From Chitinibacter bivalviorum (GTDB lineage Bacteria > Pseudomonadota > Gammaproteobacteria > Burkholderiales > Chitinibacteraceae): a stretch of DNA of 64,000 nt. The notes beneath the pieces are model-generated. The model made no database searches. It saw nothing but the letters and a program-made list of their open reading frames with translations, and was not told the DNA's origin. Shown here one piece after another: positions 55,688-64,000 of this stretch (position 1 is the stretch's first letter; each line of letters starts with the position of its first letter). The translations under genes were made by a program, and so were the position numbers. Where the stretch lies: assembly GCF_013403565.1 (NCBI RefSeq), contig NZ_CP058627.1:496001-560000 (forward strand), given 5' to 3'.

Positions 55688-56902
55688 TTATTTGGCTTCA
55701 GCTTTGCCGCCACCAACGACTTCCAGCACTTCCCATTTACCATTTTTCACCGTGTAAACAGTAACCGCACCGTTTTTCAGGTCGCCTTTTTCATCAAAAG
55801 AGATGTTGCCAGTTGCGCCGCTGTATTCGGTTTTAGCCAATTCTGGCAGGTATTTAGCTGGGTCAGAAGAGCCTGCTTTTTGCATCGCGCCCACCATGAC
55901 TTTAACCGCGTCGTAGCAGAATGGTGCGTACAGTTGCACTTCAGTACCAAACTTGGCTTTGAATTTCTCAGCAAATTCTTTGCCGCCTGGCATTTGCTCC
56001 GTCGGTACGCCTGGGATAGAAGCGATCATGCCTTCAGAATCTGCGCCAGCCAATTTGATGAATTCTGGCGTTTGAGTACCGTCACCGCCCATGACTTTGG
56101 CGTTGATACCCAGTTTTTTCGCTTGTTTCTTCAGTGGCGCGCCTTGTGCATCCATACCGCCGAAGAAGATCAGGTCAGGCTTGCTGCCTTTAATGGTCGT
56201 TAAAATTGCATTGAAGTCGGTTTCTTGGTTGGTCGTGAATTCACGGCGAACTACTTCTGCGCCAGCCGCTTTGGCTGCTTTTTCAAATTCGTCTGCCAAA
56301 CCTTGGCCGTAGGCAGTGCGGTCATCAATGATCGCTACTTTTTTCGCGCCCAGTTTCACGGCATAAGAACCGAGTACTTTACCTTGCTGTGCATCGTTGG
56401 CCATAACGCGGAAGGCAGTTTTAAAGCCTTGTGCCGTGTAGGTCACAGCCGTTGCCGATGGAGAAATTTGTGGAATGCCGGCGTCAGAATAAATTTTTGA
56501 CGCTGGAATCGTCGTGCCTGAGTTAAGGTGGCCGATGATGCCCGATACTTTCTGGTCTACAAAACGCTGCGCTACGGTCGTTGCTGTTTTTGGATCGGCT
56601 TGATCATCTTCTGAAATCAATTCGAGTTTGACTTTTTTGCCTGCGATATCCACGCCACCCGCTTCGTTGATTTCGTCGATGGCCATTTTGACGCCATTCT
56701 CGTTATCTTTACCCAAGTGAGCGATATTGCCGGTCAGTGGCGCTGCGTGGCCGATTTTGATGACATCGGCAGCAGGCGCGGCTTCAACTTTAGAAGCAGG
56801 TACTGCGCTGGCTTGTTCGGTTGTAGCGGCTGGCTCTTGTTTGCCACAAGCAGTCATGGCCAAAATTGCAGCAGCGATCAGGCTGTAACGAGCAATAGTC
56901 AT
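55688..56902 (-). CDS. Branched-chain amino-acid ABC transporter binding lipoprotein (LivK-like), copy 1
   Basis: 404 aa. Signal peptide with lipobox AMTAC (Cys19), so a membrane-bound lipoprotein. A Thr/Ala-rich linker precedes a type I periplasmic-binding fold: DVIKIGHAAPLTGNIAHLGK, GIIGHLNSGTTIPASKIY and KPDLIFFGGMDAQGAPL. Closely related to the gene at 57312-58505. No permease or ATPase genes are near. Each copy has its own terminator. The ligand, Leu/Ile/Val or a related amino acid, is inferred. Confidence 0.9.
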   Translation of the reverse strand: MTIARYSLIAAAILAMTACGKQEPAATTEQASAVPASKVEAAPAADVIKIGHAAPLTGNIAHLGKDNENGVKMAIDEINEAGGVDIAGKKVKLELISEDDQADPKTATTVAQRFVDQKVSGIIGHLNSGTTIPASKIYSDAGIPQISPSATAVTYTAQGFKTAFRVMANDAQQGKVLGSYAVKLGAKKVAIIDDRTAYGQGLADEFEKAAKAAGAEVVRREFTTNQETDFNAILTTIKGSKPDLIFFGGMDAQGAPLKKQAKKLGINAKVMGGDGTQTPEFIKLAGADSEGMIASIPGVPTEQMPGGKEFAEKFKAKFGTEVQLYAPFCYDAVKVMVGAMQKAGSSDPAKYLPELAKTEYSGATGNISFDEKGDLKNGAVTVYTVKNGKWEVLEVVGGGKAEAK

Positions 56903-57262
56903 TTGGAATTCCCCAGTAAGTGGTTTTGTCAGACTTTATAAGTATTGAGCGCAAGGTATTGCATTTCTCATGCAAGGCAATCAACTAGCCATTAGCATTA
57001 GAAAGTACAAGTATCTGCTTCGCAATCTGCCGTCTTGAATCAGGGTTATCCTGTATCTGTACCGCAACAGTTTGATGCAGGATGTCAGGTTACAGTTTTG
57101 GGGTTCAGGTTTGGTCGAATGAAACAGCTGCAAAGCCACGGTTTTGTTGATTTGTTGCAATGCAATTAAATGATTGGCACTTCACACTGAAAGCAGGCAA
57201 AAAGGCCACTTATACGGGTATTGTAGTAGTCGTAAATTTGCTACATTTTTTCTGCCAGGCGC
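56903..57262. other. Gene-free stretch upstream of LivK copy 1
   Basis: About 360 bp between the two LivK-type genes. It must hold the promoter of copy 1. I see no clear -35/-10 pair, operator or small gene. A lone GGGTATTG at 57216 matches only the left end of the 49-bp family. Confidence 0.5.
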
Positions 57263-57292
57263 AAAAAAAGGGAGCCTAAGCTCCCTTTTTTT
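57263..57292 (-). terminator. Intrinsic terminator of the second LivK-type gene
   Basis: Stem AAAAAAAGGGAGC / GCTCCCTTTTTTT with loop CTAA. Confidence 0.92.
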
Positions 57293-57311
57293 AGTGGCGG
57301 ATACGCAATGA

Positions 57312-58505
57312 TTACTTAGCGCCACCCACCATTTCTGCCAATTCCCATTTGCCATTTTTCACGACATAAACGCCCACTGCGGCATTTTTAACGTCGCCTT
57401 TGTCGTCAAACTGGATAGGGCCAGTCAAACCTTTTGATTCGATTTTGGCCAGTACCGGCAAGTACTTCGCAGGGTCAGCCGAACCCGCTTGTTTCATCGC
57501 AGCCAGCATCAGCTTGGTCGCATCGTAGCTATAAGGTGCATACACTTGCACTTCTACGCCATATTTGGTTTTGAATTTTTCTTTAAATTCCAGGCCGCCA
57601 GGCATTTGATCGACTGATTGACCCGCTGACGAGCCATAAGTGCCTTCTGCATCAGCACCCGCCAGTTTCAAGAATTCAGGCGATTTTGTACCGTCCGCGC
57701 CCATCACAATCGCGGTTAGACCCAGTTTTTTGCTTTGTTTTTTCAGTGGTGCCGATTGTGCATCCATACCGCCGAAGAAAATCAGGTCGGGTTTTGCGCC
57801 TTTAATATTGGTCAGGATGGAATTGAAATCGGTTTCTTGATTGGTCGTGAATTCGCGTTTAACGATTTCAGCGCCAGCTGCTTTAGCCGCTTTTTCGAAC
57901 TCATCGGCCAAACCTTGGCCGTAAGCAGTGCGGTCATCAACGATGGCGATTTTCTTGGCGTTCAGTTTGCCAACCGCGTATTGCGCCAACACTTGACCTT
58001 GTTGGCCGTCATTGGCAGTCAGGCGGAATGCTGTTTTGAAGCCTTGTGCGGTGTAGGCTAGGGCAGTCGCAGACGGCGAAATTTGTGGAATGCCGGCGTC
58101 GTTATAGATTTTTGACGCAGGAATGCTGGTGCCTGATGTCAAATGACCCACGACACCGGCAATCTTTTGATCCACAAAACGCTGTGCAACCGTGGTAGCG
58201 TTTTTCGGGTCAGCTTGGTCGTCTTCAGCGACCAGAACCACTTTCTTTTTGCTGCCGCCCAAATCCAGACCGCCTTCAGCATTCACTTCTTCGATGGCCA
58301 TTTGTGCGCCGTATTCAACGTCTTTACCCAAATGCGCGATATTGCCGGTCAATGGCGCAGCCAAACCGATTTTGACAGTATCGCTACCGGTTTCAGTGGT
58401 GGCAGCAGGTGCGCTAGCCGCTTCGGTGGCTTGAGGCGTTTGCTGTTTGCAAGCAGAAAGGCCGAGAATGGCCGCAGCGATCAGGGTGTAAGAGGTCAAT
58501 TTCAT
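57312..58505 (-). CDS. Branched-chain amino-acid ABC transporter binding lipoprotein (LivK-like), copy 2
   Basis: 397 aa. Signal peptide with lipobox GLSAC (MKLTSYTLIAAAILGLSAC). Very similar to copy 1 along its length, with shared blocks AAPLTGNIAHLGK, TTVAQRFVDQK, DDRTAYGQGLADEFEKAAKA and DPAKYLP. Clear tandem duplication. ATG 58505 gives a proper signal peptide; the extension to 58529 does not. The binding-pocket regions differ (VDQMPGGLEFKEKF versus TEQMPGGKEFAEKF), so specificities may have diverged. Confidence 0.9.
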   Translation of the reverse strand: MKLTSYTLIAAAILGLSACKQQTPQATEAASAPAATTETGSDTVKIGLAAPLTGNIAHLGKDVEYGAQMAIEEVNAEGGLDLGGSKKKVVLVAEDDQADPKNATTVAQRFVDQKIAGVVGHLTSGTSIPASKIYNDAGIPQISPSATALAYTAQGFKTAFRLTANDGQQGQVLAQYAVGKLNAKKIAIVDDRTAYGQGLADEFEKAAKAAGAEIVKREFTTNQETDFNSILTNIKGAKPDLIFFGGMDAQSAPLKKQSKKLGLTAIVMGADGTKSPEFLKLAGADAEGTYGSSAGQSVDQMPGGLEFKEKFKTKYGVEVQVYAPYSYDATKLMLAAMKQAGSADPAKYLPVLAKIESKGLTGPIQFDDKGDVKNAAVGVYVVKNGKWELAEMVGGAK

Positions 58506-58735
58506 GATTTTTTGATTTCCGAGTGACAAACCAAGGGCGCAGCAATGCAGATTGCTACCGATTTGCTCTGATCATGACTGAGCTGGCGCGGAAGGAAAAC
58601 TGGGGTATTCCTGTAGTTTGCGTTTTAAACGCTACTTATTGAGCTAGAACTGTGTGCGGTGCAGTCCTTGTTGGATTGCTAATTTGCTGCCGCCTGAACC
58701 TGAATTTGGCTTGAGTCAGTACTGGCGTGGCGATT

Positions 58736-59728
58736 TTAGACACTGAGATCCAGTTGTTGCAGATTGCCGCCGCTGCCATCTTCATTGAGGTAAATCCCCG
58801 AGCTGCGAATTTGGCCGAGATTCTGATTTTGAGCATTATTCAAATCAAAATCAGCACGGGCATAGCCCAAATAGATTGCGCCCACTTTCATCGCGGTGAG
58901 GCTATTGAGCTGATCCTGCCCACTGCTGTCTTTCAGCCACAGCTTGAGCTGGCCAAAGACTTGATCGCCGCTGTCGATCCAGCCATTTTTATCCTGATCG
59001 TATTGCGCCAAATCGGCAAAGCCATTGCCGCTTTGCGTGCCGAATAATTCTTTGCCGTTATTGATTTTTCCATCGTGATTAAGATCGAGCGCCAAATAGG
59101 CACTGCCAGCATTGAGTTGATGGATTGTGTCTGCTTTGCCGTCGCTATCAATATCAAATTTCATCGTTTGATCGGACAAAGTGACCGCCGGCGCGGCGTA
59201 GTTTAGTACCAGTGGGTCTTTTTTCGGCCGGGCAAGGCTGCCGCTGGCGATGCTGACATCAAGCGTCTGCTCGTAAGTCCGCGCTAGCTTGAGCTGCGCT
59301 GCAAAACTAATCTCGCGACCATCTTCGGTTTTGACCACGCCACTGGCGTTAAATTGGGTTTGCTCGGATTCACTTTCTTGCTGATGTAGGTCGATGCGCG
59401 TACCGCCTTCATTGGCGCTGTTTTGAATACTGCCTTGGGTATTGCTATCAAGGCTATCACCAGATTGGTTTAGATGGAAATACCTCAGGTCAATTTTCTG
59501 CCCGGTGAGTTTTTCTATCATTTGGATGATCAATTGCAATTTGGGGTCGTTATTAATCGCTGTTTGCTGATCGTCGATCATTTTCGCCGCGCTCGAAATG
59601 TTGACCGTCTCATTGGCGGGAGGTGGACTCATGCGCGGCGCTTCGATGGTGATGGCCATTTTCTGGCTTTGCTCGCGACTAACAGCTCGCTGGGCGCTGA
59701 GGGCAACATTGGATTCGACGATGCGCAT
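58736..59728 (-). CDS. Hypothetical protein with EF-hand-like calcium motifs
   Basis: 330 aa. No signal peptide or membrane segment. The N-terminal part is polar and Gln/Ser-rich. The C-terminal part has DIDSDGKADTIH, DLNHDGKINNGKELFGTQSG and DQDKNGWIDSGDQVFGQLKL, the Asp/Asn-Gly loops of EF-hand/dockerin-like calcium sites. These commonly occur in large secreted adhesins (NGKELFG). AGAGG precedes ATG 59728. The function is unknown. Confidence 0.78.
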   Translation of the reverse strand: MRIVESNVALSAQRAVSREQSQKMAITIEAPRMSPPPANETVNISSAAKMIDDQQTAINNDPKLQLIIQMIEKLTGQKIDLRYFHLNQSGDSLDSNTQGSIQNSANEGGTRIDLHQQESESEQTQFNASGVVKTEDGREISFAAQLKLARTYEQTLDVSIASGSLARPKKDPLVLNYAAPAVTLSDQTMKFDIDSDGKADTIHQLNAGSAYLALDLNHDGKINNGKELFGTQSGNGFADLAQYDQDKNGWIDSGDQVFGQLKLWLKDSSGQDQLNSLTAMKVGAIYLGYARADFDLNNAQNQNLGQIRSSGIYLNEDGSGGNLQQLDLSV

Positions 59729-59816
59729 TTTAAGCCTCTTTGCGGTGCTCAAAGCGGCAAAATTAAAAGCGAGTTTGCGCTGAGCCTAGCAAAAATATCG
59801 GCATAAAATCAGCGAA

Positions 59817-60491
59817 TTACAGGTGTCCCAGCTCGGCCAGCGAGACCACCTGATGGGCGGCAACGATGAAATGGTCGAGTAGCTTAATATCGAGTAATTC
59901 CAAACCATGTTGCAACTGACGAGTGAGCAATAGATCGGCGCTGGAGGGCTCCGCACTGCCCGATGGGTGGTTATGCGCAACGATAATCGCGGCGGCATTG
60001 TGCGCAATCGCTTGGCGCGCAAGTTCACGCGGGTAGACGCGCGTTTCGTTGAGCGTGCCTTTAAAAACGGTTTCGGCGGCGATCAAGCGGTAGCCTGTAT
60101 CCAGATACAGTGCGTGAAATTCTTCATGCCCGATGCCGCGCAAGCGCATCCGTAAAAAGTCGCGCACTGCGGCGGGGTTTTCAAATGAATCGCGGGCTTT
60201 GAGTTGCTCGGTGAGTGCGCGCCGGCTCATTTCGAGCACCGCCTGCATTTGTGCGTATTTGGCTTCACCAATGCCGTTGATGAGCTCGAAATCGGCCAGC
60301 TTGGCGGCAAATAGGTTTTCCAGCGAGCCAAAATGCACCAACAGCTCACGCGCTAAGTCGACTGCGTTTTTACCCGGTAGCCCGACGCGCAAAAAAATCG
60401 CCAGCAACTCGGCATCGGAGAGCGAAATTGCGCCATGTTGCAGCAATTTTTCACGTGGACGCTCACAGCTAGGCCAATCAGTAATCGACAT
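59817..60491 (-). CDS. radC: RadC family JAB/MPN protein
   Basis: 224 aa. N-terminal helix-hairpin-helix region (LISDAELLAIFLRVG-like, ELINGIGEAKYAQMQAVLEM) and C-terminal JAMM metal motif AHNHPSGSAEPSSAD. Originally linked to DNA repair, but its function is not settled. Divergent from coaBC with a 23-bp gap, the same arrangement as in E. coli. No Shine-Dalgarno is seen at ATG 60491. Confidence 0.93.
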   Translation of the reverse strand: MSITDWPSCERPREKLLQHGAISLSDAELLAIFLRVGLPGKNAVDLARELLVHFGSLENLFAAKLADFELINGIGEAKYAQMQAVLEMSRRALTEQLKARDSFENPAAVRDFLRMRLRGIGHEEFHALYLDTGYRLIAAETVFKGTLNETRVYPRELARQAIAHNAAAIIVAHNHPSGSAEPSSADLLLTRQLQHGLELLDIKLLDHFIVAAHQVVSLAELGHL

Positions 60492-60514
60492 GGGCGTTTT
60501 TTCGGTAAACTACG

Positions 60515-61747
60515 ATGATTCTTTCTAGCAGAGGCGCGCAAGCTGTGAGCCCAATTAATCAGAAAAAAATCGTCCTTGGCATCACTGGCGGCGTGGCCGC
60601 GTATAAATCGGCCGAATTGACTCGCTTGCTGGTGAAGGCCGGCTACGACGTGCACGTGGTGATGACCGAGGCGGCGACGCACTTTGTCGGGACAGTGACG
60701 TTTCAAGCTTTGAGCGGCAATGTGGTGTACACCGATCAATGGGATGCGCGTCGCCCAAATAATATGCCGCATATCGATCTCACGCGCGGTGCAGCGGCAG
60801 TCTTGGTCGCGCCAGCGTCGGCTGATTTTCTGGCCAAAGTGGCGAACGGGCATTGCGATGATTTGCTCTCGACCTTGGTCGCTGCGCGCGATTGCCCATT
60901 GTTGGTCGCGCCAGCGATGAATCGTCAAATGTGGGAAAACGCACCCAATCAGCGCAATATTGCCCAGCTTAAAGCCGATGGTGTCGCGATCCTGGGGCCA
61001 GGCAATGGCGAGCAGGCCTGTGGCGAAGTGGGCGATGGTCGTATGCTCGAAGCAGAGCAATTATTCGAATACCTCGAAGCCTCATTGCAGCCCAAGCTGC
61101 TACTCGGCAAGCGAGTGCTGATTACTGCAGGCCCAACGTTCGAGCGCATTGACGCCGTGCGCGGCATTACCAATACCAGTAGCGGCAAGATGGGCTACGC
61201 CATTGCCAAAGCGGCGTATGAGGCCGGTGCAGACGTGGTATTGGTGTCGGGCGAAACCGCTTTGCCCACGCCGATTGGTAGCCGCCGCATCAATGTGCAG
61301 TCGGCGCAGCAAATGCAACAAGCGGTGAATGCCGAAGTCGATCAGGCGGATATTTTTATTGGTGTGGCGGCGGTGGCTGATTATTATGTGCTCAACCCAT
61401 CCGAGCAAAAAATCAAAAAAGACGCGCATATCTTGACGTTGGAACTAGCGCCCAACCCCGATATTCTGGCGGGAATCACCGCGCGCCCGAATGCGCCATT
61501 CTGCGTCGGCTTTGCGGCTGAATCGGAAAACCTGCTCGAATACGCCGAGGCCAAACGCTTACGCAAAAAGCTGCCGCTTTTGGTCGCTAATCTGGTGCAA
61601 ACCGCGATGGGGGCTGATCATAATGAAGTCATCTTGCTCGACGATCATGGTGAAACGCGTTTGCATAGCGCGCCAAAAATCGACATCGCGCGTAAATTGA
61701 TGGCTCATATTGCGCGGCTGTATCCTAGTATTCAACAAGATCATTAA
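60515..61747 (+). CDS. coaBC: Bifunctional phosphopantothenoylcysteine decarboxylase/synthetase
   Basis: 410 aa from ATG 60515; a GTG at 60545 with GAGG upstream is an alternative that fits E. coli better. The N-terminal HFCD flavoprotein (CoaC) has KIVLGITGGVAAYKSAEL, His in MPHIDLTRGA, PAMNRQMWENA and Cys in GEQACGEVGDGRM. The C-terminal CoaB has ITAGPTFERIDAVRGITN, SSGKMGYAIAKAA and AAVADY. Followed by dut, the E. coli order dfp-dut. Confidence 0.95.
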   Translation: MILSSRGAQAVSPINQKKIVLGITGGVAAYKSAELTRLLVKAGYDVHVVMTEAATHFVGTVTFQALSGNVVYTDQWDARRPNNMPHIDLTRGAAAVLVAPASADFLAKVANGHCDDLLSTLVAARDCPLLVAPAMNRQMWENAPNQRNIAQLKADGVAILGPGNGEQACGEVGDGRMLEAEQLFEYLEASLQPKLLLGKRVLITAGPTFERIDAVRGITNTSSGKMGYAIAKAAYEAGADVVLVSGETALPTPIGSRRINVQSAQQMQQAVNAEVDQADIFIGVAAVADYYVLNPSEQKIKKDAHILTLELAPNPDILAGITARPNAPFCVGFAAESENLLEYAEAKRLRKKLPLLVANLVQTAMGADHNEVILLDDHGETRLHSAPKIDIARKLMAHIARLYPSIQQDH

Positions 61748-61758
61748 ATACAGGGTGG

Positions 61759-61807
61759 GTGTATTGCCCTGTAAATCAATATAAACAATATTTTTAGATA
61801 GATACCC
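61759..61807. repeat. 49-bp intergenic element, copy 10
   Basis: Left end GTGTATTG (one change from GGGTATTG), right end GATACCC, 49 bp, TTTTTA at columns 33-38. Starts 11 bp after the coaBC stop and ends just before the dut Shine-Dalgarno. Confidence 0.65.
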
Positions 61808-61820
61808 AAAGGAAAAGCAA

Positions 61821-62276
61821 ATGGCTCAGCAAATGATGGACGTGAAAATTCTTGATCAGCGCCTGAAAGACAATTTGCCCGCTTATGCCACCCCGGGTGC
61901 CGCGGGTCTGGATTTGCGCGCTTGTCTGGATGCGCCAGTGGAATTAGCCCCCGGCGCGACGACGCTGGTACCGACAGGCATGGCGATCCATTTGGAAGAC
62001 CCAACGCTAGCCGCAATGATTTTGCCGCGCTCTGGCTTGGGCCATAAACACGGCATCGTACTGGGTAATTTGGTGGGGCTGATTGATTCAGATTACCAAG
62101 GCCAGCTGTTTGTGTCGGTGTGGAATCGCGGCACTACCAGCTTTACGATTCAGCCACTGGAGCGTATCGCGCAATTGGTCATCGTGCCCGTGGTGCAAGT
62201 GGGCTTTAATATCGTGGAAGAGTTTACTGAGTCTGACCGTGGCGAAGGTGGCTTTGGCAGTACTGGTAAACATTAA
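61821..62276 (+). CDS. dut: dUTP diphosphatase
   Basis: 151-aa trimeric dUTPase. All five motifs: [44 protein letters not shown] and the C-terminal [20 protein letters not shown] precedes ATG 61821. A palindromic terminator follows. Confidence 0.97.
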   Translation: MAQQMMDVKILDQRLKDNLPAYATPGAAGLDLRACLDAPVELAPGATTLVPTGMAIHLEDPTLAAMILPRSGLGHKHGIVLGNLVGLIDSDYQGQLFVSVWNRGTTSFTIQPLERIAQLVIVPVVQVGFNIVEEFTESDRGEGGFGSTGKH

Positions 62277-62300
62277 TCCCGACCATCAAGCGTGATGAAC

Positions 62301-62331
62301 AGAGGCCCGATCGGGCCTCTTTCCGTTTTTC
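62301..62331 (+). terminator. Intrinsic terminator after dut
   Basis: Perfect palindrome AGAGGCCCGATCGGGCCTCT followed by TTTCCGTTTTT. Confidence 0.85.
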
Positions 62332-62389
62332 CCAACTGTGCATTGCACCATTTACGCGTAATCTGCCGTTTTTCGTTCGGGTTTGCGTC

Positions 62390-63001
62390 ATGAGCCAAAT
62401 TGCCCAGCATCAGCCGCATCATTATTTGGAAGATTTCCAAGGCATTGTGACGGGCGTGCTTTTGGTTGCGCTGGCAATTCAGTTTTTTCGCGCTGCCGGT
62501 TTGATTACCGGTGGCACGACGGGCTTGGCATTTTTGCTGCATTACAGTCTGCAGATCGAATATGGCATGACGCTATTTTTGATTAATCTGCCGTTTTACT
62601 GGTTTGCCATTGAGCGCATGGGCTGGGAATTTGCCATCAAAACCTTTTGCTCGGTGGCGCTGTTGTCATGGCTGAGTGAGTTGATGAAAAACTGGCTGCC
62701 ATTGGGTCATCTTGACCCTTTTTTTGCTGCGATCATGGGCGGCTTGCTCGCTGGCGTGGGTATTTTGATGCTGATTCGACATAAGTCGAGCTTGGCCGGC
62801 GTGACGGTGCTGGCGCTTTTTCTGCAGCAGCGTTTTGGCTGGCGCGCGGGTAAAGTGCAGTTGGGCTTTGATCTGATGATTTTGACGCTGGGTTTTTTCT
62901 TGGTGCCGCGCGACTTATTGCTGTATTCGCTGGTCGGGGCCGTGGCGCTCAATGCGGTGATTTGGGTGAATCATAAACCCGGTCGCTATATGGGAATGTA
63001 A
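62390..63001 (+). CDS. YitT family membrane protein
   Basis: 203 aa with about five hydrophobic segments. Typical pattern: FFRAAGLITGGTTGLAFLLH, INLPFYWFAIERMGW, LLAGVGILMLIRHKSSLAGV. Function unknown; no strong Shine-Dalgarno at ATG 62390. Confidence 0.87.
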   Translation: MSQIAQHQPHHYLEDFQGIVTGVLLVALAIQFFRAAGLITGGTTGLAFLLHYSLQIEYGMTLFLINLPFYWFAIERMGWEFAIKTFCSVALLSWLSELMKNWLPLGHLDPFFAAIMGGLLAGVGILMLIRHKSSLAGVTVLALFLQQRFGWRAGKVQLGFDLMILTLGFFLVPRDLLLYSLVGAVALNAVIWVNHKPGRYMGM

Positions 63002-63050
63002 GGGTATCTTCATCAAGACCAATGAGTGATTGATTTTGATGAAGATACCT
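63002..63050. repeat. 49-bp intergenic element, copy 11
   Basis: GGGTATCTTCATCAA pairs with TTGATGAAGATACCT over 14 bp (only the last position mismatches), the longest arms of the family. It starts directly after the YitT stop and ends 15 bp before the stop of the convergent HAD gene; no other hairpin is present. Confidence 0.9.
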
Positions 63051-63065
63051 AGCGAGATTGAGGCA

Positions 63066-63731
63066 TTAAATGCATTCAGCCGCGAGAATGTCCTTGGCTT
63101 GATGCAATGAATCGACAATTTCCAGCTCAAGCTGGCGTACCGATTCTTCCGCTGGGCGCAAATCGGGCACCATGATCACGCGGCAGCCTGCCGCATGTCC
63201 GGCTTGAGCGCCGAAATTGCTGTCTTCAAACACCACGCATTCCTCGGGTAAGACGCCCAATTGAGTAATGGCTTTCAAGTAAATATCCGGCGCGGGTTTC
63301 GGGTGTGTGATTTCATCGCCGCACACGGCAAACTCGACGCGTGACCATAATCCCGCCATTTTCAAATGATGTTCGGCAATACTGCGGCGCGTTGAGGTCG
63401 CGATGGCTTTGCGTACGCCATTGGCTTCAAGAAAATCAAACAGCTCTAGCACGCCAGGGCGTAAGTCGATGCTGTCGGCACTGCGTTCCAGATAAATCTC
63501 GTGGGTGAGCTCTCGCAAGCGTTGCGTGGGAAAATCCACGCCCAGGCGTTCAATCAAATAAGCTTGCGTTTTAGAGGAATGCATCCCGACCATGCCCAGC
63601 GGAATCGACTCATGAATATCATGGCCCAATTGCCGTGCGGCATCGTGCCAGCACGTCAGTGCCATGCGTTCGGTTTCAAGCAGTAATCCATCCATATCAA
63701 AAATGGCGGCAATAATATTTGGGTGTTTCAT
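63066..63731 (-). CDS. HAD family phosphatase (beta-phosphoglucomutase-like)
   Basis: 221 aa. Motif I AAIFDMDGLLLETERM with nucleophile Asp, motif II AIATSTRRS, motif III Lys in HPKPAPDIY and motif IV VVFEDSNFGAQAGHAAG. The subfamily includes sugar-phosphate phosphatases and mutases. ATG 63731. Confidence 0.9.
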   Translation of the reverse strand: MKHPNIIAAIFDMDGLLLETERMALTCWHDAARQLGHDIHESIPLGMVGMHSSKTQAYLIERLGVDFPTQRLRELTHEIYLERSADSIDLRPGVLELFDFLEANGVRKAIATSTRRSIAEHHLKMAGLWSRVEFAVCGDEITHPKPAPDIYLKAITQLGVLPEECVVFEDSNFGAQAGHAAGCRVIMVPDLRPAEESVRQLELEIVDSLHQAKDILAAECI

Positions 63732-63789
63732 TTGCGAATTGCGGCTTTATCGAAAACAATGACATCAGTTTAACTGAGCCTGAGCGACC

Positions 63790-64000
63790 ATGCCCGTAAC
63801 TTCTACCGTCAAAGCTGAGCCTTGCCCGTGTGGCGGCGCCCAATACCAACAATGCTGCCAGCCCTATCATCAAGGCCATCGTGTTGAAACCCCCGAGCAA
63901 TTGATGCGCTCGCGCTACAGCGCCTATGTGCTGGGATTGGAAGATTATCTATTGGCCAGCTGGCACGCCAGTACCCGCCCCAGCCAATTGGATTTGAATG
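63790..64000 (+). CDS. YchJ family (UPF0225) SEC-C protein (3' partial)
   Basis: Starts ATG 63790, divergent from the HAD gene, and runs off the window. CPCGGAQYQQCCQPYHQG is the zinc-binding SEC-C type motif; MRSRYSAYVLG and YLLASWHASTRP match YchJ proteins. About 70 residues visible. Confidence 0.88.
   Translation, partial: MPVTSTVKAEPCPCGGAQYQQCCQPYHQGHRVETPEQLMRSRYSAYVLGLEDYLLASWHASTRPSQLDLN

Noticed and set aside
57216..57264. GGGTATTG left end upstream of LivK copy 1
   Set aside because: No matching right end 49 bp away; only a half signal.

Overview
The window looks like ordinary chromosome of a betaproteobacterium, most probably order Neisseriales (Chitinibacteraceae/Chromobacteriaceae-like). 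This rests on the gene set (recBD, glnE, yhdP-nit-tldD, a membrane-anchored tandem-domain cytochrome c5, paired bacterioferritins with bfd) and on protein character. It is inferred, not proven by a marker gene. No prophage, plasmid or CRISPR material is visible. The only recognisable mobile element is one group II intron.

Layout. 1-5.5 kb: recB (5' end outside the window) and recD. 5.6-9.7 kb: truC, a small unknown protein and glnE. 9.8-17.1 kb: yhdP, nit, tldD, a GNAT acetyltransferase and glnB. 17.2-25.8 kb: tRNA-Leu, tig, clpP, clpX, lon, hupB, tRNA-Asp and ppiD, the classical protein quality-control order. 25.8-31.9 kb: an enoyl-CoA hydratase, a DUF4870 protein coupled to an unusual alpha/beta hydrolase, yeaD, ubiD and cheR coupled to a VOC protein. 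32-43.3 kb: ydcF, a KdgM-like porin divergent from a two-component system, a group II intron, and a sugar ABC transporter (gtsABC plus ATPase). 43.3-51.3 kb: a second VOC protein, tRNA-Arg, cytochrome c5, a GlmS paralogue without glutaminase residues behind a GT14 glycosyltransferase, then xseB-ispA-dxs. 51.3-59.7 kb: cupin, bfd, two bacterioferritins, hisN, sseA, a methyltransferase, two tandem LivK-type lipoproteins and an EF-hand-like protein. 59.8-64 kb: radC divergent from coaBC-dut, a YitT protein, a HAD phosphatase and the start of a YchJ protein.

The most unusual signal is a dispersed family of 49-bp intergenic elements. I find 11 copies by eye. The five best begin GGGTAT and end ATACCC. 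All share the same length. In several copies the arms inside these ends differ in sequence but remain complementary. Every copy lies at or just after the stop codon of a plus-strand gene, and none lies in a divergent promoter region. They sit both between convergent genes, often as the only hairpin, and between co-directional genes of likely operons (gtsC/ATPase, ispA/dxs, hisN/sseA, coaBC/dut). They do not look like simple G+C-rich, U-tailed terminators, which are also abundant here. Constant length plus compensatory arms suggests selection on structure: an RNA 3'-end element, or a protein-binding or recombination site.

Other points of interest are complementary active-site loss in the two bacterioferritins (one keeps the ferroxidase centre, the other the haem methionine), a GlmS paralogue that must work without glutamine if it is active, a dienelactone-hydrolase-like protein with Asp in the nucleophile position, and a group II intron sitting directly behind a terminator.
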